Assembly (NCBI GenBank): GCA_963847145.1
Contig: CAWJYN010000007.1
Location: 62,001 to 126,000, forward strand
Source: JABFRJ01 sp963847145
GTDB taxonomy: Bacteria > Pseudomonadota > Alphaproteobacteria > Rhizobiales > Hyphomicrobiaceae
DNA: 64,000 nt
Reading direction: 5' to 3'
Positions 46,531-55,071 of this stretch are shown here, piece by piece. The position numbers and the translations under genes are program-made. A model generated the notes under the pieces. That model ran no database searches. It was not told where the DNA came from and was given only the letters and a program-made list of their open reading frames with translations. Position 1 is the first letter of the stretch. Each line of letters opens with the position of its first letter.

Positions 46531-47243
46531 AAGAGCAAGTGAGCGGCGTTCGATAACTACCCTGAGTTTCGTCGCGCATTTTGGCTGTTTGAAAAACACA
46601 CAAGGCCGGCGTGGGGCCGGCCTTGTCTTGAGCGTGGGCCGATCGGTCGGGGCTCACAGCAGATTTGATACGCTGCCCGGGCGCGACCGGCAGGCGTTCG
46701 TCAGAGCCGACTTGGAGGGCGATGGTGTTGCAAGTGGCGCCAGAGCAGTTTCCGTTTTCGTGCCGTCTCGCTGGAGGTCCGTGAGGCGGAGAGCCCCCCG
46801 GTCAACTGGCTTGAACGACGCAAGTCACGCACAGGAAGTCGGCGCTTCATGAAAGCCCCTCAGCTGTGTGCTTTGCCAGACCTACGACGCACGCAGGCCA
46901 TCGGTGCCGCGGATGAGCGGCGCGAGGCAACGCGCGGGCGTTGGCGATCTGACGATGGTGGATGGGATCGCGCGAGTGCGCGAGGGTTACGTGGCCGCCG
47001 GATCAATGTGACGGACCCATCCATGGCCGTCGCACCAGCGGAAATTCTGGTCATGCAGGCGAACGTCGCGGCATGTCTCTGAGGCATCGGGACTCCGAAT
47101 AGTGCCTGGTGGCGAAGCATACCGCAGATTTGCTGATTCGAGTTGCAGCACGATGACAATGCTGTGGCGGTTTAGCCTCAGCGGGTCGCGGGTCATTGGC
47201 GGATGGCGGCAATTGCATTGGCCATTGCGCTCGTATATTGTCA
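46531..47243. other. Intergenic stretch, no convincing gene
   Basis: No recognisable gene on either strand; short frames read as chance. There is one clear hairpin at 46601-46625 (CAAGGCCGGC with its complement, five-base loop). On the minus strand it is followed by TGTGTGTTTTT, a possible terminator, though no upstream minus-strand gene is visible. The right end contains the promoter of the mazE-like gene. Confidence 0.5.
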
Positions 47244-47257
47244 CGTTACATGTAACG
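47244..47257. promoter_or_regulatory. Perfect palindrome CGTTACATGTAACG, probable autoregulatory operator of the mazEF-like pair
   Basis: The 14-bp palindrome ends 17 bases before the GTG of the antitoxin gene and just after a TATATT sequence (47233-47238) that fits a -10 element. Antitoxins commonly repress their own operon from such a site. The role is inferred from position and symmetry. Confidence 0.6.
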
Positions 47258-47274
47258 AATTCGGAACACACATC

Positions 47275-47502
47275 GTGGTTGCTCCAAAGCACAAGATTGA
47301 GCCGTCGGCGACGCGCGTGCGCGCTCATCGCGCACGTTTGCGCCGTTCTGGTTTGAAGCCGGTGCAGTTCTGGGTGCCGGATGTGCGGGGCCGGAGTTTC
47401 TTATTGGAGGCGCGCAAGCAAGCTCAGGCCGTCGCGCGCAGTGGCAAGGCGCGTGACGATCAGGCGTTTGTGGATGCCTTATCTGTCTGGGGTGATTTGT
47501 GA
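47275..47502 (+). CDS. MazE-like antitoxin (DUF3018 family)
   Basis: A 75-residue protein with the family core VRAHRARLRRSGLKPVQFWVPDVRG..EARKQAQAVA and the C-terminal DDQAFVDALSVWGDL that probably wraps the toxin. It should bind and neutralise the toxin encoded next, and repress the operon through the upstream palindrome. A GTG at 47275 is chosen because the residues after it match the family and the operator lies immediately upstream; a longer in-frame extension from 47203 would read through the operator. The stop overlaps the toxin start (GTGA). Confidence 0.85.
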   Translation: MVAPKHKIEPSATRVRAHRARLRRSGLKPVQFWVPDVRGRSFLLEARKQAQAVARSGKARDDQAFVDALSVWGDL

Positions 47503-47870
47503 AGCGCGGCGAAGTGTGGACCGTCGCTGGTGGGTCTGACTATACCGGGAAACCTCGCCCCGCGGTGATTGTGCAGGACAATGCCTTCCTGAAGGCGGCA
47601 TCCGTTACAGTCTGCGTCTTCACGACCGATCCGACCGCGGCACCGCTGTTCCGATTGCTTGTCGAGCCGTCGGCGACCAATGGCCTCAAATTGGCATCCC
47701 GGCTGATGGTTGATAAAGTCGTCACCGTTCCGCGGGAGAAGGTCGGCAAACGGTTAGGGGTGCTCGATGAGGCCGACTTGGTGCGCCTCAATATTGCGCT
47801 CATTGTTTTCCTTGGGCTTGCCGCTCCAACCGGCCGCCGTGCCCGTCGCAAAGGCCGATCGGGCGGCTGA
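47499..47870 (+). CDS. MazF/PemK-type toxin (endoribonuclease)
   Basis: A 123-residue PemK/MazF-fold protein: MKRGEVWTVAGGSDYTGKPRPAVIVQDNAF (RGEVW and KPRPAV motifs), then a stretch ending LASRLMVDKVVTVPREKVGKRLG with the SxLMVDK feature of the family. MazF toxins cleave mRNA at short motifs when released from the antitoxin. The GTG start overlaps the antitoxin stop, the standard arrangement. The basic tail GRRARRKGRSGG is a little longer than usual. The gene converges on gtrA. Confidence 0.88.
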   Translation: MKRGEVWTVAGGSDYTGKPRPAVIVQDNAFLKAASVTVCVFTTDPTAAPLFRLLVEPSATNGLKLASRLMVDKVVTVPREKVGKRLGVLDEADLVRLNIALIVFLGLAAPTGRRARRKGRSGG

Positions 47871-47923
47871 TACGCGCAGACCTTGGACACTCCCAAGCCA
47901 TGCACTTCGACGCGTTGGCGCCA

Positions 47924-48397
47924 TTATTTCGCAGGCTTGAGTTGTCGCTCGGCAGCACTGCTGCGAGCGGCGAAGACGATGCCGCGGCGGAGCAGGAAGA
48001 CGACGATGAAGCTAGTGCCGATGGCGGCGATTTTGCCGGCCATGGCGGGCAGGTGCGCGACTTCGGTCGCGAGGAAGATCAGTACCCAGGTGATCGCCAG
48101 GCCAACGGCGCCGGAGAGGGCGAACTCGGTGAAGCGGCGGGCGTTGCTTTTATCAGAACTTCTGGTGTCAAAGACGTAACGCACAGAAAGCACGTAGTGG
48201 ACGATCATGCCGGCGGCATAGCCGATGATGCCGGCGAGAGAGGCGCGCGTTTCAGTTAGGACAAGCGTGTTGAAAATAACAAGATCGACACCCAAGGCAA
48301 TAATGCTGACGATCGTGTAATAAGATAGTTCCGGCATCAGCCGCGCGACGGGCGCGAGCCAAGCGGGGATGGCGGTAAGTGGTGGGTGTGTGTGCAT
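47924..48397 (-). CDS. GtrA family membrane protein
   Basis: A 157-residue protein with four hydrophobic helices (for example YYTIVSIIALGVDLVIFNTLVL and LAGIIGYAAGMIVHYVLSVRYVF) and the GtrA signature VHYVLSVRYVFDTR. GtrA proteins are thought to help flip polyprenyl-linked sugars for cell-surface glycan modification. It follows the flavoprotein gene at 48520-50056 on the same strand after about 120 bp containing inverted repeats, and probably works with it in sugar or polyprenyl metabolism. Confidence 0.88.
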   Translation of the reverse strand: MHTHPPLTAIPAWLAPVARLMPELSYYTIVSIIALGVDLVIFNTLVLTETRASLAGIIGYAAGMIVHYVLSVRYVFDTRSSDKSNARRFTEFALSGAVGLAITWVLIFLATEVAHLPAMAGKIAAIGTSFIVVFLLRRGIVFAARSSAAERQLKPAK

Positions 48398-48430
48398 GGT
48401 CGGGCGTTTGTCGTTCCATCGACCCTGTCG

Positions 48431-48515
48431 GTTGGGTCAAGCCCTTGCGCGACCCAACATGGCTTTCTCTGCGCGTTGATGTTGGGTCGCGCTATGCTTG
48501 ACCCAACCTACGGGA
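48431..48515. repeat. Paired GTTGGGTC hairpins, same family as the 149-bp array
   Basis: Two units of 27-28 bp with arms GTTGGGTC/GACCCAAC (48431-48458 and 48481-48507) lie in inverted orientation and end in CTACGGG. Read on the minus strand the right unit begins CCCGTAGGTTGGGTCAAGC, resembling CCCGTAGGGTGGRTYAGG in the array at 28762-29297. It lies between the flavoprotein stop and the gtrA start and may attenuate transcription. Confidence 0.75.
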
Positions 48516-48519
48516 AACA

Positions 48520-50056
48520 TCACGCGGCCGCGCCGACTTTGCGGGGGACCATGCGGACGCTTTTGAGAGCTTGTTCGGCGCCTGAGTTGCCGGCTTCGTG
48601 GTACTCGGCGTCTTCGTTGACGTTCCAGATATCGAACACCTGCTTGCCGGCGATGATGTTGTCGACCGTCAGCATGGCGGTCATCATGGCGTGGTCCTGG
48701 TTGTTGTACTTGTGCATGCCATTGCGGCCGACCAAGGTGTAGTTCCGGGTAGCTTGCGGCCAATTCCGTGCGGATTGTTTCGACGTTGGCTTTGTAGCTG
48801 TCGTCGTAGACCGGATAGGCTTTCTTCTGGCGGACGACGCAGCCGTCCTTGATGTCATGCGGCTGCACGAGACCGATCTGGGCAAGTTCTTTCGTTGCTA
48901 GCGCCTTCAACTCATCATCACTGGCAGCCCAAAGGCCGTCGCCTTCGAAGCAGAAGTATTCGAGACCCAGGCAGGACTGAGTGTTGTTCGGAATGAGTTC
49001 CGGCGACCAGGAGCGGAAGTTCTGGATGCGGCCAACCTTCACGCTTGGCTCGTGGATGTAGATCCAGTTGTCGGGGAACAGATCAGGCTTCTCGACGACG
49101 AGGGCGACGGTGAGGAAGTCGCGGTAGCGCAGCTTCCTGGCGGTATCGACGCACTTTGGTGCGTCAGTGAACGACGCTACCAACTCAGTGATCGGCGCCG
49201 ACGAGATGACATGCTCGGCGGTGAAGCTGTGGCGCGCGTTGTCCTGCGTGCGCGACGTGATGGTGTAGATCTTGCTGGCTTTGTCGTAGCTGATCGATTG
49301 CAGCAGATGGCCCATATGGATCACGCCGCCTTGCGCGCGCGTCTTGGCGGCTGCTGCATCCCACATCATGCCGGGGCCTTTGCGCGGGTACTGGAAGCTT
49401 TCGATCAGCGTCTTGATGACTTCGCCATCGTGGGCCTTGGTGCCGTCTTTCTTGCCCTTAGGCGCAATCGAATTGCGCAGCGCGCTTGACATGGCGGTCC
49501 ACAGGTCGAGGCCCTTGATGCGTTGAGCGGCCCAATCGGCTGAGATTTCATCGCAGCTCATACCCCACACTTTTTCGGTGTAGGTCTTGAAGAAGATCGA
49601 GAACAGGCGCTCGCCGAACTGGTTGGCGACCCACTCGTGGAAGGTGACGGGCTTTTCGTTCGGGAAAGCCTGCTTGTACATGAACGACAGCACGCAGAGG
49701 CCGCTCTCGACGACGCCGAGGTTGCCGAGGGCTTCGAAGGCTTTCAGCGGATAGGAATAGTACTTGCCGTCGTAGTAGATGCGCGAGAGGCGCGGCCGCT
49801 CGATGAAATCCTGCGGCAGGATCTCCTTCCAGAGGTCGACGACTTCCTTGGACTTCGAAAAGAAGCGGTGGCCGCCGATGTCGAACAGGAAGTCCTTGTA
49901 GTTGGCGGTGCGGCTGATGCCGCCAACGTAGACCGGATCGGCCTCGATGACGGTGGTCGAGATGCCTTGTTTGGTCAGCAGGTAGCTGGAGGTGAGCCCC
50001 GCAGGGCCGGCGCCGATGACAAAGACCTTGGAGTGCGGGATCTCGGCGGCAGCCAT
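48520..50056 (-). CDS. FAD-dependent oxidoreductase, UDP-galactopyranose mutase/amine oxidase-like, with apparent one-base frameshift
   Basis: About 511 residues when repaired. The FAD fold is at the start (SKVFVIGAGPAGLTSSYLL; ISRTANYKDFLFDIGGHRFFSKSKEV), and the pattern YSYPLKAFEALGNLG and FSIFFKTYTEKVWG is that of UGM-like/protoporphyrinogen-oxidase-like enzymes acting on nucleotide sugars or polyprenyl glycans. The first frame is good to ELAASYPEL, and then the next frame carries HLVGRNGMHKYNNQDHAMMTAMLT to the proper end AVGA-like (RMVPRKVGAAA) at 48520. One extra base at about 48732-48737 explains the break. Literally read, the protein ends in about 120 residues of nonsense. It is upstream of gtrA. 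Confidence 0.85.
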
Positions 50057-50188
50057 GTCAACCTCGGAGTGCGGGCCGGCGCGTAGCAGGCGGATGCCGA
50101 GGTATACGTGGCAAAGTCTAAAGATTGCGTTGAAGAGCGGTGCGGGGCGGGACGGGTTGCAGGAGCATTAAGCAATCGTGACGCGCGG

Positions 50189-50416
50189 TCAGCGCTTGGA
50201 GTTGGGGAGTGAGTGATGGCGTTGGAGGGCGGCGGCGGGGTTGGCGTAGGCTTCCTGGCGTTCGACGCTCCAGTAGCGGAGCTCGGGGAGTGCGATGATT
50301 TCCGCAGTCACCGCACAGCGGACGAAGTCGCCAGCGCCGAGCACCTGGTATTCGCCGTCAAGGTAGCGGACGCGGGCTTCGCCTTTGAGGCCGAAAAAGC
50401 GTTCGATGCGGTTCAT
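50189..50416 (-). CDS. DUF2093 family protein
   Basis: A 75-residue cytosolic protein with the DUF2093 core ARVRYLDGEYQVLGAGDFVRCAVTAEIIALPELRYWSVERQEAYA. The ATG at 50416 (MNRIERFFG) gives the normal length. Its function is not known. In many Hyphomicrobiales it lies immediately after xseA, as here (88 bp gap, same strand), so co-transcription is likely. Confidence 0.88.
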   Translation of the reverse strand: MNRIERFFGLKGEARVRYLDGEYQVLGAGDFVRCAVTAEIIALPELRYWSVERQEAYANPAAALQRHHSLPNSKR

Positions 50417-50503
50417 GGTCGGGCCTCGACGGGACGGCGGTGGCACACGCGGCATAGGGTGCGACGGCCGCCTAAAGGGCAGTCCCTAGCAAGTTTCCGG
50501 CAA

Positions 50504-52060
50504 TCAGAAAAGTGATCCTTGCGATCCACCTTGGGAGCCGCTGCTGACAGGTTTGCGGGCCACGGCTGCACGCGGGACTGCGCGCGGTTGGCTGTGAGGC
50601 GTGGGCGGTGCGCTGCTGGCACCGGGGCCGAGTGTCTCGGCAGCGACGTGGCCGTCGGCGAATTCGATGTCGAGGCGTGTGCCGGGCGTGATGCCTTCGG
50701 CATGGCGAACGGCGCGGCCCTCGGCATCGCGAACGAGGGCGAAGCCACGGCGGAGGACGCTCTGGTAGCTGAGCGAGGCAAGCATGTTGCCCTGGGCGTG
50801 GAGGAGTGCGCGCCAGCGGTCGAGGCGATTTTGGACGAGGCCGGGCGTCAAGCGGCCTGACACGCGTTCAAGGCGCGTGCGGCGGGTGCCGGCGACGCGA
50901 GCGAGGCTGGCTGCGCCGCGTTGGGTGGCAAGATGGAGGCGCTTGTCAGCTGTTTCGAGGCGCTGGCTGAGGAGGCGTAGCTGCAGGCGTGGGGCAATGC
51001 GCGCGAGACGGCGGGCGTGGGCATTCGAATTGGCGGCCAGGGCGCGGCCGAGGCGCTGGCTGGAGGCGTCGAAGCGTTGCGCGGGGAGCGCGACGAGATC
51101 TTGAGCACGGGGCAGGCCGCGGCTGGCGGCGCGGAGTGCGCTGCGATTGTTTTCCAGCAGGCGGCGGAGGCCGACGCGCAGGCGGTCGCCGAACTTGGCG
51201 GAGGCGTCGAGCAACTCGGAATACTTGGGTACGGCCCACTCGGCGGCTTTGGTCGGCGTTGGCGCGCGGGCGTCGGCGGCGAGGTCGATCAGGGTCCAGT
51301 CGGTTTCGTGGCCGACGGCGGAGATGAGCGGGATTTCGCTTTCGGCGGCGGCGCGGACGACGATTTCTTCGTTGAAGCCCCAGAGGTCTTCGAGGCTGCC
51401 GCCGCCGCGGGCGACGATGAGCACGTCGGGGCGAGGGATTTTGCCGCCCAGTGGGAGCGCGTTGAAGCCGCGGATGGCGGCGGCGACTTCGGGCGCGCAG
51501 GCTTCACCCTGCACGCGGACGGGCCAGACGATGACGTGGGCTGGAAACCGCTCGTTGAAGCCGTGCAGCATGTCGCGGATGACGGCGCCGGTGGGCGAGG
51601 TGACGATGCCGATGACGCGCGGGAGATGGGGCAGCAACTGCTTGCGGGCTTCGTCGAAGAGGCCTTCGGCGCCGAGCTTTTTCTTGCGCTCCTCGAGCAG
51701 CGCCATCAGCGCGCCAGCGCCGGCGGGTTCGAGGGCTTCGATAACGATCTGATATTTGGACGAGCCTGGGAAAGTGGTGACTTTGCCGGTGGCAATGACT
51801 TCGAGACCTTCCTGCGGCTTGAAACGCAGGGCGCTATAGACGCCGCGCCAGATGACGGCTTCGATCTTGGACTTCTCGTCCTTGAGACCGAAGTAGCAGT
51901 GGCCGGAGGCGTGGGGCCCGCGATAGCCGGAGATTTCACCGCGCAGACGCACGTAGCCGAAGGTGGTTTCCAGCGTCTTCTTGATGCCGCCGGAGAGCTC
52001 CGAAACGGTCATCTCGGCGACGTTGGAGCCGGGGGCGGGTTTGGCTGTGGCGGTTGGCAT
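50504..52060 (-). CDS. xseA: Exodeoxyribonuclease VII large subunit
   Basis: A 518-residue protein. The N-terminal OB-fold is present (MTVSELSGGIKKTLETTFGYVRLRGEISGYRGPHASGHCYFGLKD), followed by the catalytic core with LPRVIGIVTSPTGAVIRDMLH, DVLIVARGGGSLEDLWGFNEE, ISAVGHETDWTLIDLAADARAPTPTKAAE. A long Arg/Leu-rich coiled coil (about 300-420) and a C-terminal beta region (LSYQSVLRRGFALVRDAEG) follow. It degrades single-stranded DNA in mismatch repair and recombination. The Ser/Pro/Ala-rich tail of about 45 residues is typical of alphaproteobacteria. No xseB in the window. Confidence 0.96.
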   Translation of the reverse strand: MPTATAKPAPGSNVAEMTVSELSGGIKKTLETTFGYVRLRGEISGYRGPHASGHCYFGLKDEKSKIEAVIWRGVYSALRFKPQEGLEVIATGKVTTFPGSSKYQIVIEALEPAGAGALMALLEERKKKLGAEGLFDEARKQLLPHLPRVIGIVTSPTGAVIRDMLHGFNERFPAHVIVWPVRVQGEACAPEVAAAIRGFNALPLGGKIPRPDVLIVARGGGSLEDLWGFNEEIVVRAAAESEIPLISAVGHETDWTLIDLAADARAPTPTKAAEWAVPKYSELLDASAKFGDRLRVGLRRLLENNRSALRAASRGLPRAQDLVALPAQRFDASSQRLGRALAANSNAHARRLARIAPRLQLRLLSQRLETADKRLHLATQRGAASLARVAGTRRTRLERVSGRLTPGLVQNRLDRWRALLHAQGNMLASLSYQSVLRRGFALVRDAEGRAVRHAEGITPGTRLDIEFADGHVAAETLGPGASSAPPTPHSQPRAVPRAAVARKPVSSGSQGGSQGSLF

Positions 52061-52160
52061 GGGGGTCGTTTAGCTGGTTCTGCAGGCGGGGACTACCGTC
52101 GAAGGGGCAGAAATTGGGGACAGCCTTGACCCGCAGCCTGATCCGTTCTTTGTGTGCTTT

Positions 52161-52562
52161 GCCAGCCGGCTGGACGGTCGCGGGTGCCTTGTGATGCGTC
52201 ACGAGCGCCCGAGGAAAGTCCGGGCTCCATGGACGAACGGTGGCGGCTAACGGCCGCCGGGGGCAACCCTAGAGACAGTGCCACAGAGAACGAACCGCCG
52301 GTGGCGCAAGCCACAGGTAAGGGTGAAAAGGTGGGGTAAGAGCCCACCGCGGCCCCGGCAACGGGGCTGGCACGGAAAACCTCACCGGGAGCAAGACCAA
52401 ATAGGGGTGAGCAGTGCGCGCGGGCGACTGCGGCGCATGGCCTGTCCAGGCTCTCACCCGGGTTGGTCGCTTGAGGTGTGGCGCGAGCCACATCCCAGAC
52501 GAATGACCGTCGCGGGGCGCAAGCCCCAGACAAAACCCGGCTTACAGGCCGGCTGGCAGATT
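52161..52562 (+). ncRNA. rnpB: RNase P RNA (bacterial class A)
   Basis: The catalytic RNA that removes 5' leaders from tRNA precursors. The P4 region GAGGAAAGTCCGGGCTCC starts at 52211 and the conserved 3' block AGACAAAACCCGGCTTAC lies near 52528-52545. The ends pair: GCCAGCCGG at 52161-52169 with CCGGCTGGC at 52549-52557 (P1). A T run (52561-52565) follows, then an 8-bp inverted repeat TTTGTGGT (52563-52570)/ACCACAAA (52591-52598), which may add termination. Length and order (about 400 nt) fit the alphaproteobacterial form. Convergent reading with the Ppx/TIR gene, and divergent from xseA. Confidence 0.96.
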
Positions 52563-52659
52563 TTTGTGGTATGGATTTAGCGAGAAAAGAACCACAAATT
52601 GTCCCGGCAGTTGTAGTCTACATCGCTTGCCAGCGTAGGATATCAGTAATGCCTAGTTG

Positions 52660-54202
52660 CTAACTCGTCCGACGACATTCAATTGGCAGCGCGCCAAGAA
52701 GTTCAAGGGTATAGCCTTCGTCGCCGCGCTTCTTGATGCATTGTGTGGCGCCGAAAAGCATACGAAATTTTGCAGGTAAGTGCTTTTCGTCTATGCTCAT
52801 CAGAACAGGAATGATCGGTTTTTTTAATTCTCGTGCTAAGAATACCTCGTCATAGACATGTGCCGAGGCAATAGCCTCGACAGTCAAAAAAACGCACAAC
52901 GCAGAACTTGCCTTAATCTTCTCGGCCAACGTTGCAATCCAGTCACTTGATGGCCTGATGCCCCTATCGAACCAAACGCGATATGACTGAGAATACATCC
53001 GAAAAATATCTTCGTAGACGTAATGCGGGTTAACGTGGGAATAACTTACAAAGACGAATGGCCCTGTAGCGTCTGGTTCTACCGCAAGTCTTTCATACCG
53101 ATCTAAATAGTAGCCATAACGCAATCCGTAACCGTTCACGCGGAGGGTGTCGAGACCGCAGGCCTGTAATACGGATTTGTAGACAGGCAATCCATAGAGC
53201 AGTCCCAGGTCTTGATCCAAAACTCGTGTGTCTGTCCACGTCTTAGTGCCAGCGCCTTCAATGCCCATCAATGCCTTGTATACGGACATTACTTGTTGAT
53301 TGCTCTCACCAAACGCGGCGCATCTGTCGTCAATTGTGGCGTCGATCAGACCGGTAGTTACCGTCCTGCCGTGAACCGCGTGGCTGCCCTTTTTTGGCCA
53401 AATGCCGGTTATTCCCGATCCAACCGCGAATGCGTGGAGACGAGCGTTCGTCATGTTTTGAACCCTCGGCAGACCTCTCCAGCCACTTATCGCTCGCTCG
53501 GCAATGGCGCCTATTCGCGTCGCTTGATTGGCGATAGGAACCCTGATGGTGTCGGCGATGTGAGCTCCCCGTTCGCGTTTCTCTGAAAAATTCCTGCCTC
53601 AGTGCGACGGTGCCTAGATTGTCCTCTTCCTTCTTCTCGATTCGGGGGAACGGTTGGCGGAATTCCGCGTAGTTGAGCCAAGATACCTCAAGCGATCCGC
53701 CCCCCTGGTCAATCATGAGGACCGTGTCGCGATCGTCGAAGGCGCCAAGGCCGCCCCGACGCCGCGCAATTTCCGGAACGCTCAACAGCGTCAGGCGCCC
53801 TTCAAGCTCTTGTGGTATAACTTGGAGGTCCATGCCAAGTTTGTCGTTGAGAAGGTTTTTTATTTCGCTCTCATTTTGGAGCCATCTGAAAACTGCGGTT
53901 CCAATGATTGATATCTCGCGAACGTTATTTTTTCGAAGAGCCCGAAGATATCGCTTTATGAAAATTACGGTGTCCAGGAGGGAGTTTGAACCAGAATTCA
54001 TTTTATCCGTGGCTCGGTCGACGCTCAGCCCAAGGTTCGTCACTTTTGATGCGTTTAAAAACGTGTCTTGGTCCCAGCGTGCCGGTACTTGCCGTGGCGC
54101 AAGAAGTAATCGCGCTGCTTTCGTTCCTATGTCGAATATTGCAACCGCTGGGCCGGCCGTGCTGGCGACATATTTATCAATATCATCTTCTGTCGGTTGC
54201 AT
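52660..54202 (-). CDS. Ppx/GppA-like phosphatase domain fused to C-terminal TIR domain, with apparent one-base frameshift
   Basis: About 513 residues when repaired. The first part (about 1-370) has the Ppx/GppA ATPase-fold motifs: AIFDIGTKAARLL (D24), IGTAVFRWLQNESE, QVIPQELEGRLTLL (equivalent of GxEEAR with the catalytic Glu), LMIDQGGGSLEVSWL, AVGSGITGIW and YGLRYGYYLD. The second part (about 380-500) is a TIR domain: FVFVSYSHVNPHYVYEDIF, YRVWFDRGIRPSSDWIATL, ALCVFLTVEAIASAHVYDEVFLARE, with the NADase-type Glu at about 452 in YDEVF. The frame breaks at the five-A run 53586-53590 (one base extra); an intact ORF then restarts at 53454. Lower GC than neighbours. A Ppx-sensor/TIR-effector role is inference. 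Confidence 0.75.
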
Positions 54203-54423
54203 GGCGCGCCCCTATTCGTTGGAAAAATAAGATGTTCGTCACTCATGTTGTTACTTGAGTGCTGCGAAATATAGAGTTGTATTAATTTCGTACCGCTAAC
54301 GAATTGTTTTGATCCGATGATGCGCATGTGCGGAGCCGGTCAATTGCGGAACGCCGCTTGGGCCTGTGTATAAATAATCCTGGATTGATGTCCTTGCATA
54401 GGGGTGGTCGAATTTTTTTTATG

Positions 54424-54864
54424 TCAAGATGTCATGCCCTTCCGTCCCGGCACCATCAGGATTGCTTCGCCCTCCAGCACCACCGTGTCGCCGACTTTGC
54501 AGACGCAGGCAAAGCGGGCGCGGCGTTTGGCGGGGATGAGATCGATGATGCGGACGTGGGCTGTCACTTCGTCGCCGTGGCGGACGGGGGCGCGGAAATT
54601 CAGTGTCTGCGAGACATAGATCGCGCCTGGCCCCGGCAGGTGCATGCCGAACACTGCCGAGATATAGCCGGCTGTCAGCATGCCGTGGCTGATGGGCGTC
54701 TTGAACGGCGTGGTCGCCGCGTACGCCGCATCCAGATGCACCGGATTGCGGTCGCCCGTCACGTCTGCAAACGTGACGATATCGGCATCGGTGCAGGCGC
54801 GCGTAAAGCTCGCCTCTTGGCCAAGATGGAGATCTTCGAAGGCGTAGGATTTTGTGCTGATCAT
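54424..54864 (-). CDS. MaoC-like (R)-specific enoyl-CoA hydratase
   Basis: A 146-residue hot-dog protein with the hydratase-2 motif: FADVTGDRNPVHLDAAYAATTPFKTPISHGML, giving the catalytic Asp and His, and NFRAPVRHGDEVTAHVRI. It hydrates trans-2-enoyl-CoA to (R)-3-hydroxyacyl-CoA, as PhaJ does for polyhydroxyalkanoate synthesis. The ATG at 54864 (MISTKSYAFEDLHLGQ) matches typical openings; an ATG at 54891 is in frame, and neither has a strong ribosome site. It is next to the Ppx/TIR gene, on the same strand, but that gene lies downstream past a 220-bp AT-rich gap. Confidence 0.88.
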   Translation of the reverse strand: MISTKSYAFEDLHLGQEASFTRACTDADIVTFADVTGDRNPVHLDAAYAATTPFKTPISHGMLTAGYISAVFGMHLPGPGAIYVSQTLNFRAPVRHGDEVTAHVRIIDLIPAKRRARFACVCKVGDTVVLEGEAILMVPGRKGMTS

Positions 54865-54920
54865 CAGGTGTCTGTCCACTGCGCCACTCATTTCATACAG
54901 ACTATGGTCCCTCGACTTGC

Positions 54921-55071
54921 CGTGGGTCCCGGCCTGCGCCGGGATGACGAGTGGGGGGTCGTTTTCTTCTTACTGCCCACTGCAGTTTGCTCAATTGAGC
55001 GGTTTGGCGTCCCTTCGCCGCTCCACAATTTCCCCACCTTTTCGTCATCCCGGCGGAGGCCGGGACCCACG
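54921..55071. repeat. Inverted pair of GTGGGTCCCGGC...GATGACG repeats
   Basis: The sequence CGTGGGTCCCGGCCTGCGCC..GGGATGACGA (54921-54950) recurs in reverse at 55042-55071 (CGTCATCCCGGCGGAGGCC..GGGACCCACG). Each is itself nearly palindromic. These are the dispersed proteobacterial repeats often read as VIPA-type peptides. The second ends one base before the stop end of the GIY-YIG gene. A related, split copy is at 55457-55510. Confidence 0.85.

Noticed and set aside
46601..46625. Hairpin as terminator of the monooxygenase gene
   Set aside because: It lies 400 bp after the stop and its T-rich side faces the minus strand, where no nearby gene ends.
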